Source: Syncephalis fuscata (lineage: Eukaryota > Zoopagomycota > Zoopagomycetes > Zoopagales > Piptocephalidaceae). Taken from it: a stretch of 64,000 nucleotides of DNA. Position numbers and translations under genes: made by a program. The DNA lies in the NCBI GenBank assembly GCA_025786725.1, contig JAHLTZ010000009.1, positions 248,001 to 312,000 of the forward strand, read 5' to 3'. Shown piece by piece: positions 34,991-47,040 of the stretch. The notes beneath the pieces were generated by a model. It was not told where the DNA came from and did not search any database. It was given only the letters and a program-made list of their open reading frames with translations. Position 1 is the stretch's first letter; each line of letters begins with the position of its first letter.

Positions 34991-37618
34991 ATGACTACGC
35001 TGCAGGATCTACCTAACGAGCTGCTACTACGACTTGCCGTTCATCTTCCTGTATTGGAATGTTTTCGAATTGCAAAAGGATGTCGTCGATTCTGTCAAGT
35101 ACTTATCAGTTATCGAGCACTTGGTTGTCGTCTCTATGCAGAGGCGTTTCCGCCCACACAAACGGAAAATGAACTGCTACGTTGGTTGCTAATAACGGTC
35201 AGTGACAATGTTTCACCATTGCCTTTGTCACCGTCACCACATTCTATGTTGGATATTACTGAATTGGCCACGACACAAATCAATGAACAAGAAACGCACC
35301 CATTGTATCAATCAAAGGAACATAGCCACGAGAAAGTCCAGTCGACACCGGTTGAGTACATGGAATGGAATATGGACAGCAAACCAGATTGGATTAGTGA
35401 AGCATTGCCTCCTGGCATAATGCGCGATAACGTCGATTGGTGGGATTTACTACAACGACGTGGACGTGTAGAATTGCGCTGGCGCACATTATCGCCTGAA
35501 AAATTACCATTACCGCCATTACCGAATTTAGCAGGTAAAGGAGAGGAAGTATCTGTATTATGTGCACGTCCATGGGGCACGTTACTTGCCGTTAATGAAG
35601 AGCAGAATCGATTGTTTTGGCTGCCGAGGTCAGCTCCAAGTACGACAAAGCAAGCTGAAATGGTAGCAGCTAGTAATTTAAACGACAATCAGCACCAAGA
35701 CGAAGAAGTAGAAGTAGAAGAAGAGGATATACAAAAGAAGCAAAAGAAAGAGTTTGTTGTAGACTCGCCGTGGACCGAATCTAAATCGTTTAATACAACA
35801 ACAACAACAGCAGCAGCAGCACTGTATCAGCAAACGTCCTGTCATTCAACGCCAACAATTTCACCGAAGCTTAATGATGTACATTTTCCATTTCTATACG
35901 AAGCTATTGAATCGACGCATCACGACGATGATGACATCAATACAATTAACGATGACCGTTTGGCAATTGTACCAGATATTGACGAATCTAATGAATTCAC
36001 AACAGTTCCAATCATTGATACAGATGAAGATTGTAGTATTAACCATAATGTTGATACTGGTGTTGATATCGACCATGATCACACTAGTAATAAAACGACA
36101 CCAAAATCATTATTTTACACATCGTCGGATATTGAAACGGATCCACGACTATTATCCACGTCAGAATCAACTAGAATAAATAACACGCCAATGGAACTTG
36201 ATCTTGGCGGTGCACAGCTTAATCTTCATCGCTGCTGCGAAGTAAGCGAGCAGTATATTGTGCATGTAAGCTGGATTCCTGTTGTGATGAGAGCGAGTGT
36301 GCATATTTGGCGTGTTGGTCATCCCAGATTATGGCTTGTACTGGCCACTGCTTCTCAATGCTGGATTATTGGACTGCGTGGCGATTGGTTAATTCTACGC
36401 CAGCGAGAGCCGAATGAGGATGGTGATCGTATATGTATGGTCAATCTACGAACACGAGTTCATCATTCGCCAGTACTAATGCCTGTGGATGCAAGTCAGC
36501 ATCTACATCATGTTGTACGTGATGCGGCTACGTTATTTGTATGCTGTACCACAACAAGTACCGCTGAACCATCTGACCATTCATCCGGTGGCATTATTGC
36601 TGAATGGCATTTATGGCAAGCCCCACGATCAAGTTATCGTCGATCTACGAAAATGATCGATCTACGCAACTTGGCACCTAGCTCTTCTTTGGCAGAAGAT
36701 TTAGCAGGTAACTTGTATCATGGTACATCTGCATTAACTCGAATACGTGGTGGCCATTTTGTTCTAAATGGTATTTGGCCTAATTTCAATTCACCACGCA
36801 TTACACTATTTGTTCAATCAACACGAATTGATGATGCCCATGTGTTATTGCGTTTTGGCCCAGGTATTGGCCACGATGATACACATATTGGTATATTTTC
36901 GTTAAAAGATACAGGAAAGCTTTTATGGCTTAAAAATACCGACTGTAGTGGTGTGGAATTGATGCCAGGACAGGATTTGTTATTAACCTGGGCCTATGAA
37001 ACGGGTATACATCAGCTGTATCAGCTTAGTACAGGTGTTCATTTACAGTCATACTTTGGTCGACGTTGGTATCCAATGAATACGATTATTGGCTCTATTT
37101 GTATGGCTACCGTTCCATCCGATGTCCAATTAATCTACGCTCTTATGGACGTGGCAAAAGATGTTTCAAACAATAGCGGCAACAATCATTGTCACCAAAC
37201 ATTTGCTCATACTAGTGGCATCAGTGGTAATAGTAGTAATAGTAGTGGCGATGACAGTAACAATAATAGTGCTAGTAATGCTAGTAATAGCAGTAATGGT
37301 ATTATTGCTAATAATAATAATGATAATTGTAGCCATTGTAGTGATGGTAGTTGTAGTAGCAGTATTACTACTAATACAAATAATGCTACTGTTTCGCATG
37401 CGCATCATATTGATTCTATTCAAAAGGAAAATAATATCATGCCATTGCCCATTCTACTGAATTCAGACGGTTATTCTTATCCAATAGCGCGTAGTATTCT
37501 TGGTCAACTGGGCAAACGTGGCCAGCTGGTCGAGGCAATCTGTCCCACTTACTGCTGTGTTAAAGATCAAGATGGACGCTGGTTATTGGATTTTGCAGCA
37601 TCAGATGCCATGGCCTAA
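34991..37618 (+). CDS. F-box protein
   Basis: A single-exon frame of 875 residues. Residues about 5-45 form an F-box, LQDLPNELLLRLAVHLPVLE followed by CFRIAKGCRRFCQVL, the Skp1-binding motif of SCF ubiquitin ligase receptors. The remainder has no recognised repeats: an acidic low-complexity region (about 215-390), a central beta-rich part with WIPVVMRASVHIWRVGHPRL and WLILRQREPNEDGDRICM, and a C-terminal insert of Ser/Asn repeats (about 735-815). The central part may be a degenerate propeller that binds substrate; that is inference. It is the longest intact ORF in the window, and no intron is needed. Confidence 0.8.
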   Translation: MTTLQDLPNELLLRLAVHLPVLECFRIAKGCRRFCQVLISYRALGCRLYAEAFPPTQTENELLRWLLITVSDNVSPLPLSPSPHSMLDITELATTQINEQETHPLYQSKEHSHEKVQSTPVEYMEWNMDSKPDWISEALPPGIMRDNVDWWDLLQRRGRVELRWRTLSPEKLPLPPLPNLAGKGEEVSVLCARPWGTLLAVNEEQNRLFWLPRSAPSTTKQAEMVAASNLNDNQHQDEEVEVEEEDIQKKQKKEFVVDSPWTESKSFNTTTTTAAAALYQQTSCHSTPTISPKLNDVHFPFLYEAIESTHHDDDDINTINDDRLAIVPDIDESNEFTTVPIIDTDEDCSINHNVDTGVDIDHDHTSNKTTPKSLFYTSSDIETDPRLLSTSESTRINNTPMELDLGGAQLNLHRCCEVSEQYIVHVSWIPVVMRASVHIWRVGHPRLWLVLATASQCWIIGLRGDWLILRQREPNEDGDRICMVNLRTRVHHSPVLMPVDASQHLHHVVRDAATLFVCCTTTSTAEPSDHSSGGIIAEWHLWQAPRSSYRRSTKMIDLRNLAPSSSLAEDLAGNLYHGTSALTRIRGGHFVLNGIWPNFNSPRITLFVQSTRIDDAHVLLRFGPGIGHDDTHIGIFSLKDTGKLLWLKNTDCSGVELMPGQDLLLTWAYETGIHQLYQLSTGVHLQSYFGRRWYPMNTIIGSICMATVPSDVQLIYALMDVAKDVSNNSGNNHCHQTFAHTSGISGNSSNSSGDDSNNNSASNASNSSNGIIANNNNDNCSHCSDGSCSSSITTNTNNATVSHAHHIDSIQKENNIMPLPILLNSDGYSYPIARSILGQLGKRGQLVEAICPTYCCVKDQDGRWLLDFAASDAMA

Positions 37619-39002
37619 TTCTCGGTCCATTTCTCTGTTTTCATTATGTTTCTTTCTCATGCGATATGGTTTTTTTTCAAGCTATACTAGCGTTTTTTCC
37701 ATTTATACTGGCACCATTGCTTTATAAAAAAACTTATATTGGCCAGTTATATTAAAGGCAAATTATGCTTACAGTAATAGCATTTATTTTGTATTTAACA
37801 TTTTAATGTAATTAAATTAAATTTATTCACTTATAGAAAGGCAGCACACATCGTATAATAATCAGCGTAGACTTCAGTGTGCTCATTTACGTAACAGGTT
37901 TATCAATCATATCCACGCATTGTTTTCAGTGTATTGTTTTTTGCTTGTTATTTCAGTATAATAATGTGCTGATACGTTCCACTTGCGATTATACTGAAGC
38001 TTTCATGAGTTACAGAATAGCATAAGTACAATTGATTGTGCTATTCTAAGTAATATTGACGGTTCAATAGCCATTTAAATATTTTAGTAATTGTACTGAC
38101 ATAATTACGTATATTTTCTATTTTTATTTATTTGTTGCTTATTACAATCACATCTCTATACTCCATTTGGCAACAATACATTAATACAACGCTGTCTATC
38201 AGTATTCCAATCATATATATTATATTATTGTGCTCAAGAAACGTAGACAATAATTGCCATATAGCACCGAGTAACTGCGTTTAATATACGGTTTGTTATC
38301 CTACAGACAGATACAATATTATTGCATTAACATTATACTGGCACAATCTAAATAAGAGTCAAATGCGTGAAACTTGAATATTGTTATTATTTTATAAAAT
38401 ATACACTGAACTCACATAATGTCATGGTAGGCAGTTTGTAAAAACTAAAACCTTAAAACTATTTAACATGAGAGTAGCTGTTACAAAAATGGCTATGTTG
38501 TGGTAAACATTTGACTAAATAGCAATAGCATTGCTAATGTAAAAATCAATACCCTATTAAAAGATAGACAATTAGACGTGTATTTATGTCGGGCGTATGA
38601 TATTCGTGTATTTTTAACTTAACTTAGAGCAATATAATTGCATAACAGCAATAAAGGCAGAATGTGTTTACTGGTGTTGAAATAGTTTCTAAAAATTATT
38701 TAATTCTATGTTAGATCATTACCACATAAATGTGTATTGCTAACATTGGTGCTGGTTATCACATTGCAACTCGTTATGCTCACTATTGTTTTTATAAATA
38801 AGTTTTCACTAAGCTATGTCGTTGGATTAGCAATTTTATTTATTATGTATAATGAATCCTAATGTTACAATGAAAGTAAAATAGCAACTGTAAGCGTATA
38901 AAAGTATGTAGAACTGCATATTAGATGAGTTTGCTGATAGTAAGAAATATCAGTTATATAGTTAGTTTCTAAATAAGCGGAAAATAGTAACTTTTATGAT
39001 GT
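37619..39002. other. Intergenic, no gene seen
   Basis: AT-rich DNA with stops in all frames. No repeat copy, RNA gene or recognisable relic was found. Confidence 0.45.
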
Positions 39003-39362
39003 TGCATCATACGCTACTCTTGGTGCTTATAAAATAGATGGATGCAAATGTGATCCTAGCCTTCAAACAATAGAACCAGCATTAGAATAACAAAACAAAA
39101 TGAAATGCATATAGTTAATATGCCTTGGGGAATTAATATAAAAAATGGAGGATTAGTACTGACCTGAACAGTTCAAAAATATGCCAATGATATGATTATA
39201 ATTGCCAGTATTTCTAATACATCTGAAGATTATCTAGGAAAATATATATTTACAGATTTAGCGCTAAAGATGCTTTAGAAAAAGTCCCAATTACTACTGG
39301 CACACATATTAAATTTCTTCTCTCTTTTGCAATGCAGTATGTAGTAAGTGGAAAACAATAGA
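39003..39362 (+). pseudogene. Coding-like relic, unidentified
   Basis: Successive protein-like pieces in different frames: VASYATLGAYKIDGCKCDPS, MPWGINIKNGGLVL, VQKYANDMIIIASISNTSED and DALEKVPITTGTHIKFLLSF. Internal stops break all frames. No family is recognised; the call is based only on continuity and composition. Confidence 0.25.
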
Positions 39363-39593
39363 ACACATCAACAATTAAATCACTAGCAGATTAGCATGGC
39401 ATCTGTAACGTGCATAATGTTACATTTACATTATTACATCATTTAGCCATTTGATTTATATTACAATACTAGCATATCACTATTAGCTATACTCAATACA
39501 ATCAAATTCATATTGTCTAATTTAATAATAATATAAGTGCTTAAAAGATATATACTACTAGATAATGAGACTACATTTATGAGTAGTTTAGGC

Positions 39594-39770
39594 TTTGATG
39601 TCATTTACCACACAGCTCTATGTCCAATAAATTAAATGTCTAGTTTAGCTGTGTAAATGTTTAATAGTATTAAATTTACAATTCAAGGTGGCAATTTTAC
39701 TAATCAAGAAGACAGAGTTTTATGATTTGGCTGGCGGTAAAGTTAGTGGCAAAGCTAGCATTGCTGTATT
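39594..39770 (+). pseudogene. Possible cyclophilin relic
   Basis: FNSIKFTIQGGNFTNQED (about 39,660-39,713) resembles the active-site region of cyclophilin peptidyl-prolyl isomerases (FHR.I..F.IQGGDFTN), and a preceding HTALC recalls the FRALC motif. Internal stops precede and follow, and no other cyclophilin block survives. The match is short, so the identity is tentative. Confidence 0.4.
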
Positions 39771-39921
39771 TTGTTTATCCCCATAAAGTTACAATTCACA
39801 TTTAATTCGTCATCTTTGCGTCTTTCCCATTTCCTGTAATATCTTTTCTTTTTACAACACTTCACACTCACACACGCGCACATTAGCTTATTGACTCAAA
39901 AGAGTATTTATTGCTGTTGCG

Positions 39922-40638
39922 ATGGCCAGTAAAAATAAAAGTGTCTCTTCTTCCTCTTCCGATGTCGAAACTAGTATAGATCATCCAAGTACAACTAGCG
40001 AATCATCTGCAAAAACGATTCCTAAAGAAGATAAAGCTTCTGTTGCGGCTGATGACAACGCTGCGTTTTCAAATGACGGCACGATGACCTGGGGTCCTTG
40101 GCAGGCTTGTTGGGACGATACCTCAGCCGCCTACTATTACTGGAACGCCGAGACAAATGAAACAACTTGGATTTGTCCATGGGCTCAACCAACAACGACT
40201 GTGCCGCCACCACCACTGCCACCTTCCGAAAACACACCTTCCGACAATAATGAGGAAAAGGAAGGCTCTGATGCGTATACAGCTGAACAGTACCCACTAA
40301 TGAATGACGAAGATGCACAAACATATGCTGAATTTATGGCATCAGGTGGCGGTACTCCAGGATCTGCTACCAATGGTGGATACGCAGCAAGTGCACACTT
40401 TAATGCTCGCACCGGTCGATTTCAGGCCGATCTAAAGCTAAATCCCGATAACTATACTACATCTGCTCGTATGCAACGGCAATGTGATGCGTTCTTTGAC
40501 TACAATAGCTTTGCAGCTGAACGTGGCACAGGCAATAAAAGGGCAAAACTAACCAAGCAGCAACTGGATAAAGCGAAAAAGCGCAACAAAGAGAAGCGGG
40601 AGGCGCGTAAGCGAGCCTGGTTAAACGCCATTGATTAG
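39922..40638 (+). CDS. WW-domain protein, probable splicing-associated type
   Basis: An intronless 238-residue frame. After a Ser-rich start comes a WW domain at about residues 57-88 (first W at 60, YYYWN at 71-75, second W at 83, P at 86), then a Pro-rich linker. The C-terminal region FNARTGRFQADLKLNPDNY, MQRQCDAFFDYNSF and a basic helix QLDKAKKRNKEKREARKRAW resembles the tail of fungal and plant WW proteins that end in a similar Lys/Arg-rich segment ending in W-L. WW domains bind Pro-rich ligands; a role in pre-mRNA processing is inference. The promoter side is pyrimidine-rich (39,800-39,900). Confidence 0.75.
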   Translation: MASKNKSVSSSSSDVETSIDHPSTTSESSAKTIPKEDKASVAADDNAAFSNDGTMTWGPWQACWDDTSAAYYYWNAETNETTWICPWAQPTTTVPPPPLPPSENTPSDNNEEKEGSDAYTAEQYPLMNDEDAQTYAEFMASGGGTPGSATNGGYAASAHFNARTGRFQADLKLNPDNYTTSARMQRQCDAFFDYNSFAAERGTGNKRAKLTKQQLDKAKKRNKEKREARKRAWLNAID

Positions 40639-40898
40639 ATTTGCAATCACGTATTTGTGACATTGGGCAATAACAATAATAATCATAGCAATAAATGTAT
40701 TTGTATAAATTAATGCATGATCTTCTTCAAAACAAACTATATTAATTAACGAACACTTGGTCTCATCTCATTATTCAATAATAACAACAACAAAAGTGGC
40801 AATAGCAACAATAGCAACAATAATGGCAATAGCAATATGTGCTGCAAATGTAATGTGCGACTAATTTGTGCGGGCCAGCGCCATAAAAATAGCACATA

Positions 40899-42485
40899 TT
40901 AGGTGGGAGTAGGTGTTTGTGAAGATGCTGCTGGTGTACTACTAGTACCAGTACTATCAGGTGAAGCCGCGTTAAAAGCTTGTTTGGACGGCAAAATAAC
41001 GTAGACATAGACCACGACGATAATAATAATAATTAAAATGAGTAGAAGTGTAATCAAGCACCACATTCTCTGTAAACAGCGTGGTGAGATAATAATCAAA
41101 TTCTATCATGAATAATCTTACCTTGCGTGCACTTTTACGATGAACAATGGCTGTATCAATGTGTTTTACTGCTGTTTCGGTGTAATTGGCCGCATTGGTC
41201 ACATTATTCTCAATAGAGTCGATCATTTGGCCTTGCGATTCTACTAATGTTTGCATTTCTTGGAAAAGTGTGTGCAATTCCTAATAGATATATAGATTAA
41301 CAATGATGTATACATGGGCAGTATAATACAAACTTACCAAAATAGTTTGTTCGATACGTCTAATGTCTTCATGACGTTCTTGTACTTCTCGCAAAGCTCG
41401 CTTTGCCTCTCCGTGTCTAGTAGATTGTAATAGCTATTATAGCAATAAGTTACTGAACAATAATGGTCATGATAAATAAACTTACTTCTTGGGCAAATAG
41501 CTGGTTGCCAGTATTACTATCCAGTGCTGCATCAACTTCGGCTTGAGTAGCATTGGGGCAAACTGACAAATATTGCCGCGTTATACTTCTATATATGTGT
41601 GTATATACGAGTTATTGGCTTACCAATTCGGTATTGTCGTTCCATGCGTTCTCGGTATTTTTGCCGGAACTGTTGTTCAACCTGTTGGTACCGTTGCACA
41701 GCATCAAGAAACTTGCGCTTTAGTTGTGCACACTACTATAGCTGTAAGTTAAAGGTGTTTTACTGTTGTATCAATAACGTACCTGACTTTTACGAATCTG
41801 AAGATCACCAGAGGAAGAAGGTACTTTCTGATTGGCAATTTCAATAGCTAATATGCATCATAAGTCACTGCTTTCGTGGCTGGTTGTAAAGCTGTTATAG
41901 CGCCTTACCTTTGATGCGGCCTTTAATTTCCATCATAAGCTTGCGGGTCTCAGAAACATGATAGTCCATTTCCTGGCTGAGTTCTATTAAACGTTTGGAA
42001 TAGACATTAAGTGATAGTTCATTCTAGTTGACATGTATGGTATGCAATTGCTAATAAGGATACTGGCTGACTGGTCGTCGCTAATGTTCACCAACGATTG
42101 CTGGTGCAATTCCTCAATACGAGCCACGCTTGTCTGGATCTGTCCAAGCGAGTCTTGGATGTATTGAATCTACATCAACCATGCAAACGAAGAAGCATAT
42201 CAATATCCAATAGTATGTTGGACTGCATTGATATCATGCAGCTCACGTGATATTGACAAGGCGTTATTTCGTCGACTACTTACCTCTTGGAAGAACTGGT
42301 CCATAGAGGATTGGCCGCTCATCTGGCCCATTTCCATAGCAGGTCCATGGTCACCAATGGCCGCGCCTCGTTCTGGCTACCACGGGCCGCCTATAGTCAT
42401 TTGTTAGAGCAATGATACACATGCAAGCACTCAAGTCTGCGTCTTCATTTTTGCTTACTTGAAGCTCTTGAAGGCGATCGCGCAT
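40899..42485 (-). CDS. Plasma-membrane syntaxin (Sso-type Qa-SNARE)
   Basis: About nine exons on the minus strand from MRDRLQELQ (ATG 42,485). They spell the syntaxin Habc region (IQYIQDSLGQIQTSVARIEE, ELSLNVYSKRLIELSQEMDY, KLMMEIKGRIK), the middle helix with FLDAVQRYQQVEQQFRQKYR and the SNARE motif ELHTLFQEMQTLVESQGQMI. The zero-layer Gln is in that motif, continuing to IDTAIVHRKSARK. A C-terminal anchor CLITLLLILIIIIIVVVYVY precedes a Ser/Thr/Pro tail, stop at 40,899. Such syntaxins pair with Sec9 and Snc proteins for exocytosis. The intron at about 42,035-42,100 is placed to give HQQSL|NELSL. The tail after the anchor is longer than usual for Sso proteins. Confidence 0.88.
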
Positions 42486-43322
42486 GTTGGTAGGGGTTTT
42501 CGAGAACGTGAAATTTATGTATGGTCGAGAAGTATGAAACTAGTAAGAAGTTGAGTTTAGAAGTTAAGTTATATGAGCGGAGTGGCACTAAGTTAAAAAA
42601 GCCCCGCGATTGCTAAACTAGGCAGTAATAAATGTGCAATCTCCGCAAGGTTTCTAGGAATAATAAAGAGGAGTAAAATAGAACAAGTGGTAAAGAAGTA
42701 TGATACAAACAATCACTTGACTGGGGATACGTTTATTTAAAGGAATGTTTGCGTTATTAGTGGCGTAGAATGTGCCGCGTGCTATTACTGTACAAATGCA
42801 ATACGACGCCACATGGCAAAAACACATGTCGATACCCGAGCATTTTAACTGGTGTTTTATAAAATAATTTTTGTTAAATGTAAAAAAATATAAAATTAAG
42901 TATAGCATGTTGTATGTAATGATGATTCAGCTTATATCGGTATCAGTATTAGTTTAAATGATTAAGTATTACTTGTAGTGACAGTTATGTGTGTACTCTG
43001 AAAATGCATAGTTGATGCATGTACAATCGGGTACTTATTTAGTTGTTATTCCATATATACACGTGTATTTAGCAACGGGTATAAAAACTATAGCTGCCGC
43101 TGTATTGATGGCTAATTTGATTCGATTGACCTAATAGTATCGATTTGTGACAAATTAATCATAAACTGAGTTTTGGGACGATTTGTACAAACGGTATTGC
43201 GCATATTGTAGCAATGGTTAATTAATATGGTACTAACAAGTAGACTATACATATGTTAAACAGGTTATAGTATGCAGCTGTTATTGCGTTCTTACCAGTC
43301 TACGACAAATAATGCGTCTACA
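42486..43322. other. Intergenic, no gene seen
   Basis: AT-rich. The open frame 42,654-42,908 (minus) is Phe/Ile/Tyr-rich without features and is not called. Confidence 0.45.
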
Positions 43323-44101
43323 TTTACCCATCCACCTGAAAGGTAATGACCAGTGAAGTGAACGTGTTGCAGAGCGTGGCGATACCCATGGGGTTTGGAC
43401 ACCATCTTTTGCCAATTTCTTCCAGGCATCCGAGCCAAATATACGGTATTGCTTCCAAGCAACTAAAGAAAAATGCTTGAAAAGAATACATTAAGTGGTG
43501 CGTTCATGGCAAGCCAATACCATAGCAAGGAACGCGGGTAATAAAACATGCAGCCAAGGCCTGCTGTCTCGATAAAAAAGCAGTAGAATAGCACTAGAAA
43601 TCCATAAGCCATTTGAGGCAACATCATAAGTATGCTGACCCATATAAACCATTTTTTTGATAAAATACCAAATAAGCTTTACGAAGCAAATTATATTATT
43701 GTTAAGCATGGCTATTGATGCACCAAATGCCATAAGCAACAGTGTTATGCGACAATTGAATATACAGCCCACTTGTGTTGTTATATAAATTGTATTCACA
43801 ATCGTAAGTACAATAGAGCTGCTTAAACAACACCAGGGCAATACAGTATGTGGACGTGCAATAGTCATACGAATACTTATAATTAAGTTGTAAATAAAAC
43901 CCATCCCCATATGGTGTTAATTATTATCTGTATTTGATTGCCTATTAGACGAAGGCGCTGTTCTTTTACATTGCCAGAAGCTTCCATGTAAAAATTGTTT
44001 ATGTTGACTTCACCAAGCGGATGTACTAAGACACCCCATGATGTTGTGGCGTTCATCATCCATTCCGTGCTGGCTGGATCGTTGTAATTTATAATAGGCA
44101 T
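43323..44101 (-). pseudogene. Multi-pass membrane protein, family copy 2 (decayed)
   Basis: On the minus strand MPIINYNDPASTEWMMNATT (ATG 44,101) aligns with the start of the 9889 copy, then RLRLIGNQIQIIINTIWG. The frame changes near 43,915 (one base missing) to MGFIYNLIISIRMTI and runs through four or more helices, LPWCC and YRDSRPWLHVLLPAFLA. It breaks again near 43,490; VAWKQYRIFGSDAWKKLAKD and DGVQT are readable before further breaks, and DALFVVDW precedes a GTAAG donor as in the other copies. At least three breaks make this the most decayed member. Orientation is opposite to the other three copies. Confidence 0.7.
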
Positions 44102-46052
44102 TGTAGAAGATGATGTAAAGTGGAATATGTATAGTAATATTTTGTAATATGGTTAAATGGATATTGCGTGCTGTTCAAATACAAAAGAAAAGTTCTATAC
44201 AAAGAAAAACACAGTGCATCGCCATAAGCTACATGTTTTTTCCACATGAGTTGTATAAACCGGTTGTGTACAGCTGGCCAATGGTTTAGAAGGTTACTTG
44301 CGGCTCACTTTCCAAGACAGCACTACTATTGGCAATACCTCTTTTAGTTTGTTTATTTTGGCAAAATATAATTATGTCTAAAATAATAATACACTTAATA
44401 TTGTTTTTATCGTTCCCACATAAACGTCACAGTCGTTGCTCCGTATAATATAATGCATTTTTAATCTACAATTACATTTATAGTAACAGTGCAAAAATAA
44501 AATAAACCAGTATCTATTTGAATGTTCAATATACATGGGATCAAATGTCTAACAACGAACATAGCATAGTATAAAACGATATTTTGTTGAATGCTGACTG
44601 TGCTGAATTATTTGGTGCCAATCTTTCCAATGCAGCTAAAGACAATGAAAATCTAAATCTTTCAAAATACCCGTAATATGACTTACCTTTGCTTCAGATG
44701 TAATGACTAAATTTACTCTCTTCTTATACACGTCAATTCAATTACTATGTTTAAATAATATGAAATGCTTATTTGATCTGATAGCACTTTTCACACTGAA
44801 ATTGGTGTTTTTGAACGCTAAATATTTACCATTAAATACGTGCTGCCCAATGATCACTGTTGACAATTTGTGGATCCTGAGTAGCACTAAAAGTAAAACT
44901 ATTACTTGTTTTTTACAGAGTCATGTAATATTGCTCAAGCTACTAATTGGTATTGGCTACGAGAAGTAAACTGAATACAAGTGTATAATTATTCAATATT
45001 TAATTCTGGGTCTTTTGTCCAACAACTTTCATTTAGATTAAATAGAAGACATTTTAATACTGCTTTTGCATATAATTGGTTTGTATAAGCATCTAGTTAT
45101 TATAAATGTTAATTAATTTAGGTATTTCAAATCCTGGACTGTCTCTAGATTTACGTTAAAAATAATTAATTAATATAGTTATTAGTAATAGTAATTAGTA
45201 TTTACTTATTGAATTACCAAAGCCACAGAGTTTACATCACAGCATGTATGCTTCAAAAAGCCCGCCGTCGTTAAAATCTACTCAGCTGATATGGACAACT
45301 GATAAACAATATGCAAATGTTCTAGATTCCATAATGTTATTTTTAGTTTGCTTGCTATTAAGGCGTTTTGATGGTTGCTATCTGCTCCCAAAATCTAAAG
45401 ATTTTTAGTCAAAGACAACGTCCAAACCACGTATTAGGCTTTATTCTAGTATGACTGGAGGTATATTTGTACTTTTCAGTTTTTATTGATAACTGCAACT
45501 AAGCAAATGATATAGTGTAATCGGCTCACTTATTTCTAATTGAAGGCTGCTGTAAAATTTGAAATAGACTAAATGTACTTAATTATTCAAAAACAACAAA
45601 AACTATTCTATTTTTTATAAATTCCATCAGCAATAAACAAAAGATTGCATAACAGCCCAAGCAGTTATTAAAATATTACAAATAATGCAATCATATTGCC
45701 AAGAATACTTGTATAAATTGTTAGTGTACCGTAATAATATTTGCAAATTTTTACAGAGCATAGCTGTTTGGGCAATATAGTCATTAAAGTTGCGATAGCC
45801 CTATTCAGCTTGCTGCAGGCTCGCTATTTGCCTTGGATAGTAGGCTAGCAGCAAATTCAAGGAGTGCAATATGACAGGTCTATTTATAAAAACCAGTTTT
45901 GGGTCTTCAATATAGGCATCTAGGCCTTTAAGGAATTACATTTAATTCTTACCATTTTCACGCAACCCTTCATTTTATACACCATATACATTATATCCAC
46001 GTACCTATAATACACTAACTAACGGCATACTTGCTAGTAGCACTGCATTAAA
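44102..46052. other. Intergenic 1.95 kb, weak coding-like traces
   Basis: Mostly AT-rich. Short protein-like stretches (for example NADCAELFGANLSNAAKDNE near 44,600 and STQLIWTTDKQYANVLDSIM near 45,280) might be old relics, but no family was recognised and stops interrupt them. The ORF 44,703-44,969 has no supporting features. Confidence 0.35.
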
Positions 46053-47040
46053 ATGAGAACATCACAAAATGGAGATGCATCCAATCCGTTTCCTATTATA
46101 TCTTCTGATTCATACCCGATGGACACTTACGAAGTTATGAAAGGAACTCCCGATAGTTTGAAAGAAATGCGAAAACAATTAATATATATTTGGCTACAGC
46201 TCGCAGCCCATGTTATTATAAACTATATTCAAGTGCGCAATATCAAGATTGCCCTTCGATTAGTTATAGAGCAGCCGCGAGCATTGCAAGATGGTGTTGC
46301 TTGATACCTTCAGTTTTATGCATTGGCGTATCAGTACTTACAATCATGTTCAATTTTATCAAAGTCTTTGGCATAAATGTACTAGTATTTTATTGGATGT
46401 GGGCCATTCCCGTTGCCCGCGCATGCTACAGTATGACTATATTGCAAAAAGCGTACACAATATCACGTAAAAATCGTTGGGTACTTGTAATAGGAATAAT
46501 ATTAACTCTTCTACAAGTGGTATTGCCTAGTGCCTTGTTTAATATTCGTATTATTATGGATACGGAAACTTACCGTAATGGCTCGATACATTATGCACCC
46601 TTTTCAGTGCTAATCTGGTACACTATGTCCCTACCTGTCAACATATTTCTTTCGTCAGTATTCAGTTACGCGGCCTATAAGCAATACCGCAAATTTGGTT
46701 CTAAAATCTGGAGACGTTTGGCCAGAGACGGCATTGAATCCATTTGTCTTGTCATACTTTCTAATACAATTTTAAACGTTCTATTGTATCTTGTTAAAGC
46801 TTGCGATCTTTATATGTTTTTCTGTTTTATTGACTGGTAAACCTGAGCAATCGCAATATTTGTTCCATACTAACACATGTCTATTTTAGTGTAATCTGTT
46901 CAACTGTTTTACTTGAAAGCTGCCGTAGAACACGCCATATATTAAATGGAGCCAACCAGCCAATGACCGAGAAAATGCTTCATATTTCACAAATACCATC
47001 GCCAACATGGGACAAAATAACTATTACTGCATTTAAATAG
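46053..47040 (+). pseudogene. Multi-pass membrane protein, family copy 3 (one-base frameshift)
   Basis: Begins MRTSQNGDASNPFP (46,053). From 46,127 onward it is near-identical to the copy at 58 kb. The frame breaks at about 46,283, where GCATTGC replaces GCACTTGC in the other copy, and the next frame carries WCCLIPSVLCIGVSVLTIMF, the YWMWAIPVARACYSMTILQK block, TETYRNGSIHYAPFSVLIWY and RRLARDGIESICLVILSN. After a GTAAAC...TTTTAG intron (about 46,838-46,891) the last exon encodes VICSTVLLESCRRTRHIL and ends at 47,040. Seven hydrophobic helices are expected in the restored frame. Function unknown. Confidence 0.7.

Noticed and set aside
37161-37460. Hydrophobic ORFs opposite and across the Ser/Asn repeat region of the F-box gene
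   Set aside because: Out-of-frame readings of AGT/AAT repeats; typical shadows.
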